64,000 nt of DNA from NCBI RefSeq assembly GCF_016616095.2, contig NZ_CP067089.2:4402001-4466000 (forward strand), written 5' to 3'. The translations under genes were made by a program, and so were the position numbers. The notes below the pieces were generated by a model, which made no database searches, was not told the origin of the DNA, and saw nothing but the letters and a program-made list of their open reading frames with translations. This stretch comes from Breznakiella homolactica. GTDB taxonomy: Bacteria; Spirochaetota; Spirochaetia; Treponematales; Breznakiellaceae. This document shows, piece by piece, positions 35,901 through 42,938 of the stretch (position 1 is the stretch's first letter; each line of letters begins with the position of its first letter).

Positions 35901-35964
35901 TATTAAACCCCTTGATCCCCGGATAAGCGCGGAAATATCCGACGCCAGAAACAAAGTAATTTAA
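32947..35964 (+). CDS. Membrane dCache-PAS-GGDEF-EAL cyclic-di-GMP regulator
   Basis: A 1005-residue receptor. Membrane helix at about 14-37, a periplasmic dCache-like sensor (about 40-370), a second helix near 372-394, a HAMP-like stretch, a PAS-like region (about 455-560), GGDEF (about 570-735) and EAL (about 745-990). The cyclase site reads RRSGDEF instead of GGDEF, so cyclase activity is doubtful. The phosphodiesterase keeps the key residues: YEMLMR for EAL, VLELTETE, ALDDFGAGYN, IKIDM, AEGVET and QGYYIGKP. It most likely degrades c-di-GMP. Start ATG at 32947 follows an AGGGG 10 bases upstream. Confidence 0.93.
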   Translation: MFRKSKAGNLFTKLLVPIMAVLLLQLFLFSGFIFGIVIPETTRNAYKILNERVINRKTYLENEMIQRWSNLDLYTNAVHQNVAAVLAAEGASIKDIEHNSELNAMIIEKNVPDIISLLRKNAVTGAFFILNGASLYSRDSIPTYPGVYFRDLDPTNFSEDGLDILMERGLPSVSKNYDISLDSFWTANFEFPGGGTEKNEYFFFKPLNAAQESGNRYSRNFAYWSNMFTLAGDATPVITYSIPLIYSDGTVYGVLGIDITENYLRRFLPYEEIGNSPDSIYVLAITDHRRAQFEPVCINARAYSVRFDDDIVFAGAESGADSVYRFSDDGISYYGSVQPFRLYNSNTPFAGQQWVLIGMEERWQLLEFPDRLKYLLLIISTVSLFLGICCVYIAQRIVIKPISSVAQELESVNTRNRVTLTKTNIREIDRLTDSIESMSVAVAESASKISKIIELAQTPIGVFEYTDGEGDVFCSNAFISIMGWNDVQPVDDYVKKDVFFSHFAVTNLYQYSSQGNTRIYRVPPELRSADRMSGDGSNVWIQVTETTEGTTTLGTARDITREMEEKIRIEFERDYDILTGIYNRRGFQNYLDTLFVSPEKLKTSALLMCDLDNLKYVNDTYGHESGDKYIKAMAEILKDFEKYNAVISRRSGDEFNVFLYGYNSKQELRDIIFSVYDKIGTKHILLPQGNRYTLHASGGIAYYPDDARDIRHLIRYADFAMYTVKHTLKGGVQEFNKEEYNSRAYLLHGHEALERLLEKRELVYALQPIYDVHHDSVYGYEMLMRSMIPELSSPADILNLARSESKLYLLEKATWFNAVGTFVDKIRTHEISPVQKVFFNSVGSLMLQDEDLKRFFEIYRDYLTCIVLELTETEQSIAELSEAKARIVRSFGGMIALDDFGAGYNGEVLLTTFSPDIIKIDMGIIRGIDRDEGKQQLVKNLISYTAPRNIKTLAEGVETKGEMEAVIAMGVHYLQGYYIGKPEMDIKPLDPRISAEISDARNKVI

Positions 35965-35976
35965 TCTGAAAGAGAG

Positions 35977-36050
35977 TCGGGCTGGCCGGATTCGAACCGG
36001 CGACCTCTAGTTCCCAAAACTAGCGCGCTAGCCAGCTGCGCAACAGCCCG
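35977..36050 (-). tRNA. tRNA-Pro (anticodon TGG)
   Basis: On the minus strand the acceptor stem pairs CGGGCTG with CAGCCCG, with discriminator A. The anticodon arm is CTAGT-TTTGGGA-ACTAG and the T arm GCCGG-TTCGAAT-CCGGC. CCA is not encoded. Confidence 0.97.
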
Positions 36051-36060
36051 AAGTTTCTAT

Positions 36061-36089
36061 ACAATACCGGGAATCATTTTTTTTGTCTA
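36061..36089 (-). promoter_or_regulatory. tRNA-Pro promoter at the edge of repeat R4
   Basis: On the minus strand: TAGACA (36089-36084), a 17-base spacer beginning with seven A, TATTGT (36066-36061). Transcription would start about 4 bases before the tRNA. Confidence 0.55.
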
Positions 36090-36289
36090 TTGCGGGGGCG
36101 GCGCAGAGTCTTAAATCCAGAAATCACCCGTTTTACCTGGGCCGCGGGGCCTGTCATGCAAAAGTTGAAATGGCTCCTCGCCGGCCTTCGGCCTCGAAAG
36201 TCGCTCAGTTCTACTTTTGCATGACACCCGGCGCTGCCATTATGGCCCGGTTCTTTTCGTTTTAATCGTCTCTGTGCTGCCTTGCCTGG
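36090..36289 (-). repeat. Dispersed promoter-abutting palindromic repeat, copy R4
   Basis: Reverse orientation. The central stem has a perfect 13-bp pair (36153-36165 with 36213-36225, GTCATGCAAAAGT) and further partial pairing round a loop with CGGCCTTCGGCCTCGAAAG. The outer ends are worn (CCAGAAATCACCCG on one side, GGCCCGGTTCTTTTC on the other). Read on the minus strand, it ends CTGCGCCGCCCCC just before the tRNA-Pro -35 box. Confidence 0.75.
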
Positions 36290-36323
36290 GTGCTGTAAGC
36301 AAAAGATCCTGACCTTACGGGAC

Positions 36324-37049
36324 TTAGGCGAGGCCTATGTTGTCGTCGTTGCCCGGAGGAAACAGGTACAGATCGGGAAGTTTGAAGGTTCTCTGCATGG
36401 AGAAGGACTCCGCGGTCTGCAGTTCGCTTATTACCGGGATTTTAAAGAAATGGGACAGTTCTTCAAACCCGGGGGCGGCAATTTTTATCGAATATTCAAA
36501 GGTTTCCCGGATACCGGCCGCTTCGGCTTCCAGCGGTTTCGGCCAGAAGGTAAAAGTTCCCGCGGTATTCTTAACCAGCATATAGGGATTCTGCCAGTTG
36601 TAGTCTTTCATGGGAACGACGGCGCCGTTTCGGAATAACTGTATTTCCGCCTCCGCCGGGGAAAAATCAATCCCGTTGAAAGCCCGGCCAATGATGGTGG
36701 GTATATTAAAAACCGGTTTATTTCCCGCTGCGGCAGCCTCGGTACGGGGTGCCGAATGGTTAACATACGGGCGCTGGATATGGCTTACCCGGCGTATGCC
36801 TTCATGCACCAGGGCTACGATGTCCGCCTCCTGCTGCTGGCGTTCAATGGTCTCGATATCAACCCGGGCAACCCCGCGGTTGGAAATCACATAATGGGGC
36901 GGAATACGGTTGAGCACATAGCACGCCGTATCGAGCCGGCACTGACCGCAGATACACAGTTTTTCCGGATTTCCCTGCTGCTCAATGGTATCGCAGATAT
37001 CATTGACGGTTGAAAGTACAATATCTTCCGCTATATTATGAATTTCCAT
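36324..37049 (-). CDS. ComFB domain protein
   Basis: A 241-residue soluble protein. Residues about 1-95 match ComFB: EIHNIAEDIVLSTVNDICDTI, CICGQCRLDTACYVLNRIPPHYVISNRGVA with the paired cysteines of a probable metal site. ComFB was first known as a late competence protein, and cyanobacterial members have been reported as c-di-GMP receptors. The C-terminal 140 residues (from FNIPTIIGRAFNGIDFSPAEAEI) are unrecognised and beta-rich. A GGGAGG sits 7 bases before the ATG at 37049. It lies near a GGDEF-EAL gene. Confidence 0.82.
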   Translation of the reverse strand: MEIHNIAEDIVLSTVNDICDTIEQQGNPEKLCICGQCRLDTACYVLNRIPPHYVISNRGVARVDIETIERQQQEADIVALVHEGIRRVSHIQRPYVNHSAPRTEAAAAGNKPVFNIPTIIGRAFNGIDFSPAEAEIQLFRNGAVVPMKDYNWQNPYMLVKNTAGTFTFWPKPLEAEAAGIRETFEYSIKIAAPGFEELSHFFKIPVISELQTAESFSMQRTFKLPDLYLFPPGNDDNIGLA

Positions 37050-37092
37050 GGCTAAGCCTCCCATCGTCTACTAATAAATGTAATCGTTTTTT

Positions 37093-38352
37093 TTACCTTT
37101 GCAATATCTCTTCCGCCAAAGAAACGGGCATATCCGAAAAATCATACCGGGGATGGATAAAAATACGTATAATCCGGAGGGATTTTACAAAGGCTTCGAC
37201 GGTTTCCGTGGTAAAAGCGCTGGAGCTCTCCGAAAAGGTACAATTGCCGTCATTTACGTACAGGCCGGTTTCAAATGAGATGGATTCGGGAAGATCGATC
37301 AGTATTTCTCCGGGCTTCGGTTTTTTCCCGGTGATCTTTGAAACCGCATCGGCAAGGTCCTGCTCCTGGGATGAAAAATCGGTCCCGCCGGCGAGTTTCG
37401 GGTATTTTTTTTCATCATAGGGAACTTCCATGGCCGTCCCGTACAGCTGGCCGTCCCTGACCGCCTCCGCCAGGTAGAACAGCGGGTGGCTCCGTCCGGA
37501 GAATACCTCAAAAAGCCCCTGGTCATCGAGGCCGTAGAGCTCCTCTTTTTTCAGAACCCCTCCCGCGAGACCTCCCTGGAGGGCTTTCTTTACCATGGCC
37601 GTGGCGGCCCGGACCGAACGGTGCCAGTACACGGACCGGTACATCAGGTATTTTGCGAACAGGATGGATTCTATGCTCGTGATTCCCCGGGTATCGATAT
37701 CAACCCCCCGCTCCTTGTGGGGATACAACCGGCTGTAGGTAAAATCCACATCCTGGGCTCCGTAGGGAACCCCGCAGTACCGGGCGTCTCTGTTCAGGTA
37801 GTCGAGTTTGTCCGGGTCCAGCACGCCGGAAAGCAGCTTCCGGTAAAACAGCAGTTCCGTTTCGCCGCTGCAGGGGAGCTTTGTATCCACAATGGCGGCG
37901 GTAAAATACGGGTCCGCCCCGGTTCTGGCGACGAGGCTTTTTACCGGTTCGGCGAGGATAAGTTCCCCGGTCAGTTCTTCATGGGATTTGAGGGGAAGCT
38001 CCTTAAGGGAGTGGGTATAGGGAAAGTGCCCGAGATCGTGCAGCAGGGCGGCGCAGAGAAATGAACAGATTCCCGGAGCGCTTACCCACGCATCGGCTCC
38101 TTTTGCGCACAGATCCTGGATGAGCCGCCTCGACAGGTGGTATACCCCAACGGAATGGGCCGCCCGGGTATGGGTCGCCCCCGGATAGGTGTACAGAGCG
38201 GGGCCCAGCTGCATGATCCGGGTGAGACGCATAAATGCCTTTGATTTCGTCAGGGCCTGCATTTCCGGGGTAAGGTAGATATGACCCCAGAGAACATCCC
38301 GGATCGCTTCGGAGTAACCTTCATTCAGTACCTGGCGGATATCCTTCTGCAT
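37093..38352 (-). CDS. HD-domain phosphohydrolase (SAMHD1/dGTPase-like)
   Basis: A 419-residue metal-dependent hydrolase type. HIYLTPEMQALTKSKAFMRLTRIMQLG and YPGATHTRAAHSVGVYHL are the typical start (first His), ALLHDLGHFPYTHSLKEL holds the HD pair, and GVLDPDKLDYLNRDARYCG supplies the last Asp. The substrate may be dNTPs, but this cannot be fixed. It begins 10 bases after aconitase, so the two are co-transcribed. Confidence 0.92.
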   Translation of the reverse strand: MQKDIRQVLNEGYSEAIRDVLWGHIYLTPEMQALTKSKAFMRLTRIMQLGPALYTYPGATHTRAAHSVGVYHLSRRLIQDLCAKGADAWVSAPGICSFLCAALLHDLGHFPYTHSLKELPLKSHEELTGELILAEPVKSLVARTGADPYFTAAIVDTKLPCSGETELLFYRKLLSGVLDPDKLDYLNRDARYCGVPYGAQDVDFTYSRLYPHKERGVDIDTRGITSIESILFAKYLMYRSVYWHRSVRAATAMVKKALQGGLAGGVLKKEELYGLDDQGLFEVFSGRSHPLFYLAEAVRDGQLYGTAMEVPYDEKKYPKLAGGTDFSSQEQDLADAVSKITGKKPKPGEILIDLPESISFETGLYVNDGNCTFSESSSAFTTETVEAFVKSLRIIRIFIHPRYDFSDMPVSLAEEILQR

Positions 38353-38361
38353 AGCCTGGTA

Positions 38362-40311
38362 TTAAGCTCCCCGGGATCCCGTATACGGGATCAAACCGCC
38401 GGCGCGGAGGATGGTCCTGTCCCGGGTATCCGCCTCGAGCAGGACCCTATAGGATTCATTTTTGGTGGTATTGGTTACCGTGAGCTCACTGCCGTTCCCT
38501 TCAAGAAAACCATGAATCCCGGAAAGCGCCAGGGTGTCCCCCTGCCGGATCTTCCCGTAATCCGCGGGATCTGAAAAAACCAGGGGAAGAATCCCGTAGT
38601 TTATCAGGTTTGCTTTGTGTATCCGCGCAAAGGATTTTACCAGCACGATTTTGATTCCGAGGTACATGGGGGCAAGGGCGGCGTGTTCCCGGGACGATCC
38701 CTGCCCGTAGTTCGTTCCTCCCACAATGATGCTGCTTCCCGCCTCCTGGGCGCGTTTCCAGAAATTTTCATCCAGCCGGGCAAAGGCGAATTTTGAGATT
38801 TCCGGGATGTTGGAACGCAGGGGCAGTACCTTTGCTCCGGCGGGCATGATATCGTCGGTGGTTACATTGTCCCCGGTTTTAAGAATGACCTCCAGGGACA
38901 CACCGTCGCCGATGGGGACCGGCACCGGGCAGGGTTTAATGTTCGGTCCCCGTTCAATGGCGACCCGGGCCGCTTCCTCCGGGGGCAGCGGCGCGATCAG
39001 CATCCCGTCCGCCGCCAGGGCAAGACCCTCAAGCATGAATTCCCGGGTATCGGGTTTTGAAAAATCCAGCAAAGCGGGATCGCTTATTTTCCCGGTCAGG
39101 GCCGCCGCCGCCGCGGTTTCCGGGGATACGAGATACAGCTGCGCGTCCGCCGTGCCGGACCGGCCCTTGAAATTCCTGTTGAATGTTCTGAGGCTGACCC
39201 CGCCGGATTTGGGCGCGAAGCCCATCCCGATACAGGGACCGCAGGCGCTTTCCAGAATACGGAATCCCGAACGGATCAGTTCTCCCAGGATGCCGGCTTT
39301 GTCGGCCGCGAGGAGGGTGGTGCGGCTTCCCGGGGCGATTCCGGCGGACACACCGGGCGCCACGGTCCTGCCTTTCATGATTTCCGCCACGGCGGCAAGG
39401 TCGTCCAGGGATGAATTGGTACATGAACCGATCACCACCTGATCCACGGGGATTCCCGCAATATCCGCCACGGGGGCTACCGCGTCGGGCGAATGCGGCT
39501 GAGCCGCGAGGGGTTTCAGCCGGGAAAGATCGATATCAATGATGTGGTCATATCCGGCGTCCGGGTCCGCGGAGAGTTCTATCCAGCCGTCACCCCGTCC
39601 CCGGTCTTCCAGGTATTCCCTGGTTACGCTGTCCGAAGGGAATACCGATGAGGTTGCTCCCAGTTCCGCGCCCATGTTGGTGATGGTTGCGCGCTGGGGC
39701 ACCGAAAGCGACGCGGCTCCGTCACCGAAATATTCATACACCGCCCCGACGCCGCCCTTAACGGTCTCCCGCCGGAGGACCTCAAGAATGACATCTTTGG
39801 CGGACACTCCTCTGGTGAGGGCGCCGGAGAGCCGGACCCCGATGATTTTTGGCATTACCAGATGGAACGCGCCGCCGCCCATTGCTACGGCGACATCCAG
39901 CCCGCCGGCGCCGATGGCCAGCATGCCCAGTCCGCCGCCGGTGGGTGTGTGGGAATCCGATCCAAGAAGGGTTTTTCCCGGAAGGCCGAACCGTTCCAGG
40001 TGGACCTGATGGCAGATCCCGTTCCCCGGCCTGGAAAACCAGAGGCCGTATTTTGCGGCGACGCTCTGGAGATACCGGTGGTCGTCCATGTTTTTCCAGT
40101 CTTCCTGGAGTGTATTGTGGTCCACATAAGAAACGGATACATCGGTTTTTATCCGGTCCAGCCCCATGGTTTCGAACTGAAGATACGCCATTGTCCCGGT
40201 CGCGTCCTGGGTAAGGGTCTGATCAATGCGGATCGCGATGTTTTCTCCGGGGTTCATGGTACCGTCCAGCAAATGGGCGGCGATTATTTTTTCCGTAACC
40301 GTCTGTGCCAT
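38362..40311 (-). CDS. Aconitate hydratase (short, about 650-residue type)
   Basis: Interconverts citrate and isocitrate with a 4Fe-4S cluster. The 649-residue protein has VIGSCTNSSLDDLAAVAEIMKG (first ligand Cys), SACGPCIGMGFAPKSGGVSLRTFNRNFKGRSG (CxxC ligands), LLGSDSHTPTGGGLGMLAIGAGGLD, and the swivel domain with GGTNYGQGSSREHAALAPMYLG and ARIHKANLINYGILPL. The frame is open upstream, but the ATG at 40311 has AGGAG 5-6 bases upstream and gives the usual start (TVTEKIIAAHLLDG). Homoaconitase or IPM dehydratase is less likely given length. Confidence 0.94.
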   Translation of the reverse strand: MAQTVTEKIIAAHLLDGTMNPGENIAIRIDQTLTQDATGTMAYLQFETMGLDRIKTDVSVSYVDHNTLQEDWKNMDDHRYLQSVAAKYGLWFSRPGNGICHQVHLERFGLPGKTLLGSDSHTPTGGGLGMLAIGAGGLDVAVAMGGGAFHLVMPKIIGVRLSGALTRGVSAKDVILEVLRRETVKGGVGAVYEYFGDGAASLSVPQRATITNMGAELGATSSVFPSDSVTREYLEDRGRGDGWIELSADPDAGYDHIIDIDLSRLKPLAAQPHSPDAVAPVADIAGIPVDQVVIGSCTNSSLDDLAAVAEIMKGRTVAPGVSAGIAPGSRTTLLAADKAGILGELIRSGFRILESACGPCIGMGFAPKSGGVSLRTFNRNFKGRSGTADAQLYLVSPETAAAAALTGKISDPALLDFSKPDTREFMLEGLALAADGMLIAPLPPEEAARVAIERGPNIKPCPVPVPIGDGVSLEVILKTGDNVTTDDIMPAGAKVLPLRSNIPEISKFAFARLDENFWKRAQEAGSSIIVGGTNYGQGSSREHAALAPMYLGIKIVLVKSFARIHKANLINYGILPLVFSDPADYGKIRQGDTLALSGIHGFLEGNGSELTVTNTTKNESYRVLLEADTRDRTILRAGGLIPYTGSRGA

Positions 40312-40465
40312 AATAACTCCTGCGGAAATACTAAACGGCAATTCTCTGTATGTCCATACGTGTTTTTCCCATTTTTCAAAATGTTTTATTATCTGTATTA
40401 TTTTTTTACTTGATATATAGTTAACAGAAAATATTACAAAAAAGCACAAGAATCCGGCGTTTAAA

Positions 40466-40494
40466 TTGACCTTTCCCCCGGGGAAGTTTAAAAT
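40466..40494 (+). promoter_or_regulatory. Promoter for a nearly leaderless lipoprotein gene
   Basis: TTGACC (40466-40471), 17-base spacer, TAAAAT (40489-40494). The ATG is at 40505, so the leader is about 3-4 bases and no Shine-Dalgarno can be included. Confidence 0.65.
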
Positions 40495-40504
40495 AATAAG
40501 TAAG

Positions 40505-41278
40505 ATGCTCAGGAAACGCGTTTTTTATACGGCCATTGCCTGTGTAGCAGGTTTGGTAATTGCGGGGCTCAGCGCTTCCTGTACCAAAAACGGCCGGAAC
40601 GGTGATGCCGGGAGGACCCTTCAGGGGGCCGCCGCCGTATCCCATGTGGAAACCTCCGCGGCTCCGCAGGAACCTCCTTCGGGCGGTGATCCTTTCGGAA
40701 TTCCCGGGACCGATGAGGGCGGCGGCGCCGGAGCTCAGGAGCGGGAATCCGGCGAGAGCGGGGAAACAAACCCCGTGCTGAACCTCCGGGGAACGGATGC
40801 CGCCCGGACGGGAAGCGGCGACGGCAACCCTATTCCTGAGCAGATCCGGCGGCCTGTCCAGGGTGAATCCCTGAGATACCCCGAAGATATGCTCATAGGG
40901 GAACTGGGCCGGGGTTCCGCGCCGCAGGATGCGTACCAGTACGCCCGGCGGGTAGTACAGTCCCTTGTTTCGCGGGATCAGCGTGAAGCCGCGCTCCTGT
41001 CCCTGGGGAGAGCCTATGCCGCGGATCTTGAGGTCATCTTTGCCGAAGTGTCCCCCCAGCGGTACCGCATAGGAGGAGGCCGGGAAGAAAATGATGGGAG
41101 CGTTTCTTTTTTGGTCCGTTTTATCGGACGGGATACCCGGTCTGCGGGGGAACTGTATATCAGGCAGGCGGACGGCAGCTGGTCCTTGGAGGATCTTCTG
41201 TTAGAGGAACCCCGGGATGCTTCCCAGGATGGAGAGCGAAGCCGTTTTACCGCTCCATCGTATGAACGGTTTTATTAA
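40505..41278 (+). CDS. Hypothetical lipoprotein
   Basis: A 257-residue exported protein. The signal ends in LSASC with the Cys near residue 24. Residues about 30-110 are disordered and Gly/Pro/Glu-rich; residues about 125-255 form an unrecognised compact domain (ELGRGSAPQDAYQYARRVVQSLVSRDQREAA, VSFLVRFIGRDTRSAGELYIRQADGSWSLEDLLLE), which has the look of an NTF2-like or SnoaL-like fold. It is followed 8 bases later by a PilZ-like protein gene, so the two may share an operon. Function unknown. Confidence 0.8.
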   Translation: MLRKRVFYTAIACVAGLVIAGLSASCTKNGRNGDAGRTLQGAAAVSHVETSAAPQEPPSGGDPFGIPGTDEGGGAGAQERESGESGETNPVLNLRGTDAARTGSGDGNPIPEQIRRPVQGESLRYPEDMLIGELGRGSAPQDAYQYARRVVQSLVSRDQREAALLSLGRAYAADLEVIFAEVSPQRYRIGGGREENDGSVSFLVRFIGRDTRSAGELYIRQADGSWSLEDLLLEEPRDASQDGERSRFTAPSYERFY

Positions 41279-41286
41279 GGAACCCT

Positions 41287-42519
41287 ATGGCGACACCGAT
41301 CAAGCGGATAGAAAAAGACTTTCTCCTTAAGGTCCTGTATGATGAACAGCTTCCGGTTATGTATCTCCGGGACCGCACTGAATATATCCTGTATATAGAA
41401 AAGCCCACAAAAACAGAGATGTTCCTCAAAGCCGACAGGCCTATCGCGGGACTTAAGGTCAATAAGAAAATCGAACTGATGTTCGATTACCGCGGCCAGA
41501 TAATAACTTTTTCCATCGTGGTAAAACAGATAAAAGACGATCATATTGTCGCGGAAGCCCCGGAGTTTCTGTACAAAAACCTGGCCCGTTCCTTTTCCCG
41601 GGTCCAGTCTCCCCAGGATCTGGTGGTCCAGTTTTCATTTTCCGGGGACCGCTATTCCCTTTCCTTCCCGAAAATCCAGGAATACGAACCCGAGGATGTG
41701 GCAACCTTTATCGAGAATTTGGATCCCAGGGATTTATCCGGTCTTATCGACCAGCTGGCGGCGTGGATAAAGGACTACGCCAACGGATACAAGCTGATAA
41801 TTTTCAAGGACCAGAAACCTTCCAGCACCGAAGAACGTATCGTCGCCGAAACAGGGAAGACCCTTTTCATCCCTATTACGCAGGCGCGTCTGCCCCAGGC
41901 GGACCCTTACCCGAAACGGCGTATTATCACCGAAGATATGTTCCGGCGCTACCTCGAAAGCACCGGGGTTGATGTACAGTACCTCGACGAGGCGGTTGAC
42001 CGGTTCCTGTACAATAAATTCGAAAAGAATATTTTCTCAGATGCCTGGATTCCTATACTGTTCCAGGAATATGTCATCGGATATATCCATATTTGGATCA
42101 ATAAAGAAGGGAAGCATCCCTTTGACTACGGTGTTATCGACACCCTGTACCAGTTTGCCAAGGTCCTTGCTTTTTCCCTTAAGACCAACGGATATTTTGA
42201 GACGGGCCGGATCAAGGATAAGGGTTTTGAAGGCAAGGTTATAGATATCAGCGCTTCCGGGCTGCTTTTTGCGTATCCCCATTCACAGCTGTCCTCGTCC
42301 CTGCTTCCCGACAGTGAATTGTCCCTTAAGCTTGTTACACCTAAGCGGGCTATCAATGCCAACGCGCGGATTGTCCGCCGGTACAAGGACAATACCATGG
42401 GATATTTCGGATGCCGGTTCCTGGATATCGTGCCCGAGGATATGCGGTTCCTTTTTGAATTTATCTACGGAAAACCCTTTACCGACCGGGACGCGAATTT
42501 TATTACCGGCCAGGTATAA
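41287..42519 (+). CDS. PilZ/DUF1577-type protein with split PilZ motif
   Basis: A 410-residue cytoplasmic protein. Residues about 15-100 resemble a YcgR-like N-domain. RSFSR at 101-105 fits the RxxxR motif of PilZ, but the second half DISASG is at 320-325, followed by the PilZ-like strands ANARIVRRYKDNTMGYFGCRFLDI. Between them lie about 200 residues that include a GAF-like block (WIPILFQEYVIGYIHIWINKE, IDTLYQFAKVLAFSL). PilZ domains bind c-di-GMP; here the domain seems interrupted. Similar architectures occur in spirochaetes under DUF1577. AAGGAA precedes the ATG. Confidence 0.75.
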   Translation: MATPIKRIEKDFLLKVLYDEQLPVMYLRDRTEYILYIEKPTKTEMFLKADRPIAGLKVNKKIELMFDYRGQIITFSIVVKQIKDDHIVAEAPEFLYKNLARSFSRVQSPQDLVVQFSFSGDRYSLSFPKIQEYEPEDVATFIENLDPRDLSGLIDQLAAWIKDYANGYKLIIFKDQKPSSTEERIVAETGKTLFIPITQARLPQADPYPKRRIITEDMFRRYLESTGVDVQYLDEAVDRFLYNKFEKNIFSDAWIPILFQEYVIGYIHIWINKEGKHPFDYGVIDTLYQFAKVLAFSLKTNGYFETGRIKDKGFEGKVIDISASGLLFAYPHSQLSSSLLPDSELSLKLVTPKRAINANARIVRRYKDNTMGYFGCRFLDIVPEDMRFLFEFIYGKPFTDRDANFITGQV

Positions 42520-42537
42520 AGAAAGGACCGGGGGCTG

Positions 42538-42873
42538 TTACGACAGCTGGGCAATTGCCTCGTCGAGGTTTTCCGCCACGGGCAGATAAATCATAACCTT
42601 TGTGAGTTCAATCGATTTTCTCACCGAGCCGTGTATATTGGCGATAGCCAGTTTGAGGTTTACCTTTTTAGCGGTGGAGCAGATATAGATCAGGGCTCCT
42701 ATACCGCTGGAATCAATATAGTCAACTTTTTCAAGATTTATAATGAGACGCTCAACTTTCTTTTCAAGCATTTTCATGAGCAGTTCTTTTAATTTATAGG
42801 AATTATACAGGTCCATATCACCCTCTGCATCGATAATATAGATTTCTCCTGTCTTACGGATTTTTAATTCCAT
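42538..42873 (-). CDS. STAS domain protein (anti-sigma factor antagonist type)
   Basis: A 111-residue single STAS domain. LIINLEKVDYIDSSGIGALIYI carries the serine that a partner kinase phosphorylates in SpoIIAA-like switches. GDMDLYNSYKLKELLMKMLEKK is the family's first helix. No kinase or phosphatase gene is beside it. GAGGGGACTGTT precedes the ATG. The partner is unknown. Confidence 0.92.
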   Translation of the reverse strand: MELKIRKTGEIYIIDAEGDMDLYNSYKLKELLMKMLEKKVERLIINLEKVDYIDSSGIGALIYICSTAKKVNLKLAIANIHGSVRKSIELTKVMIYLPVAENLDEAIAQLS

Positions 42874-42938
42874 AACAGTCCCCTCATCCTTGCTGCCGGT
42901 TAATTCTTACGTATCAAAATCTTTTTTGCTTACCGTAT

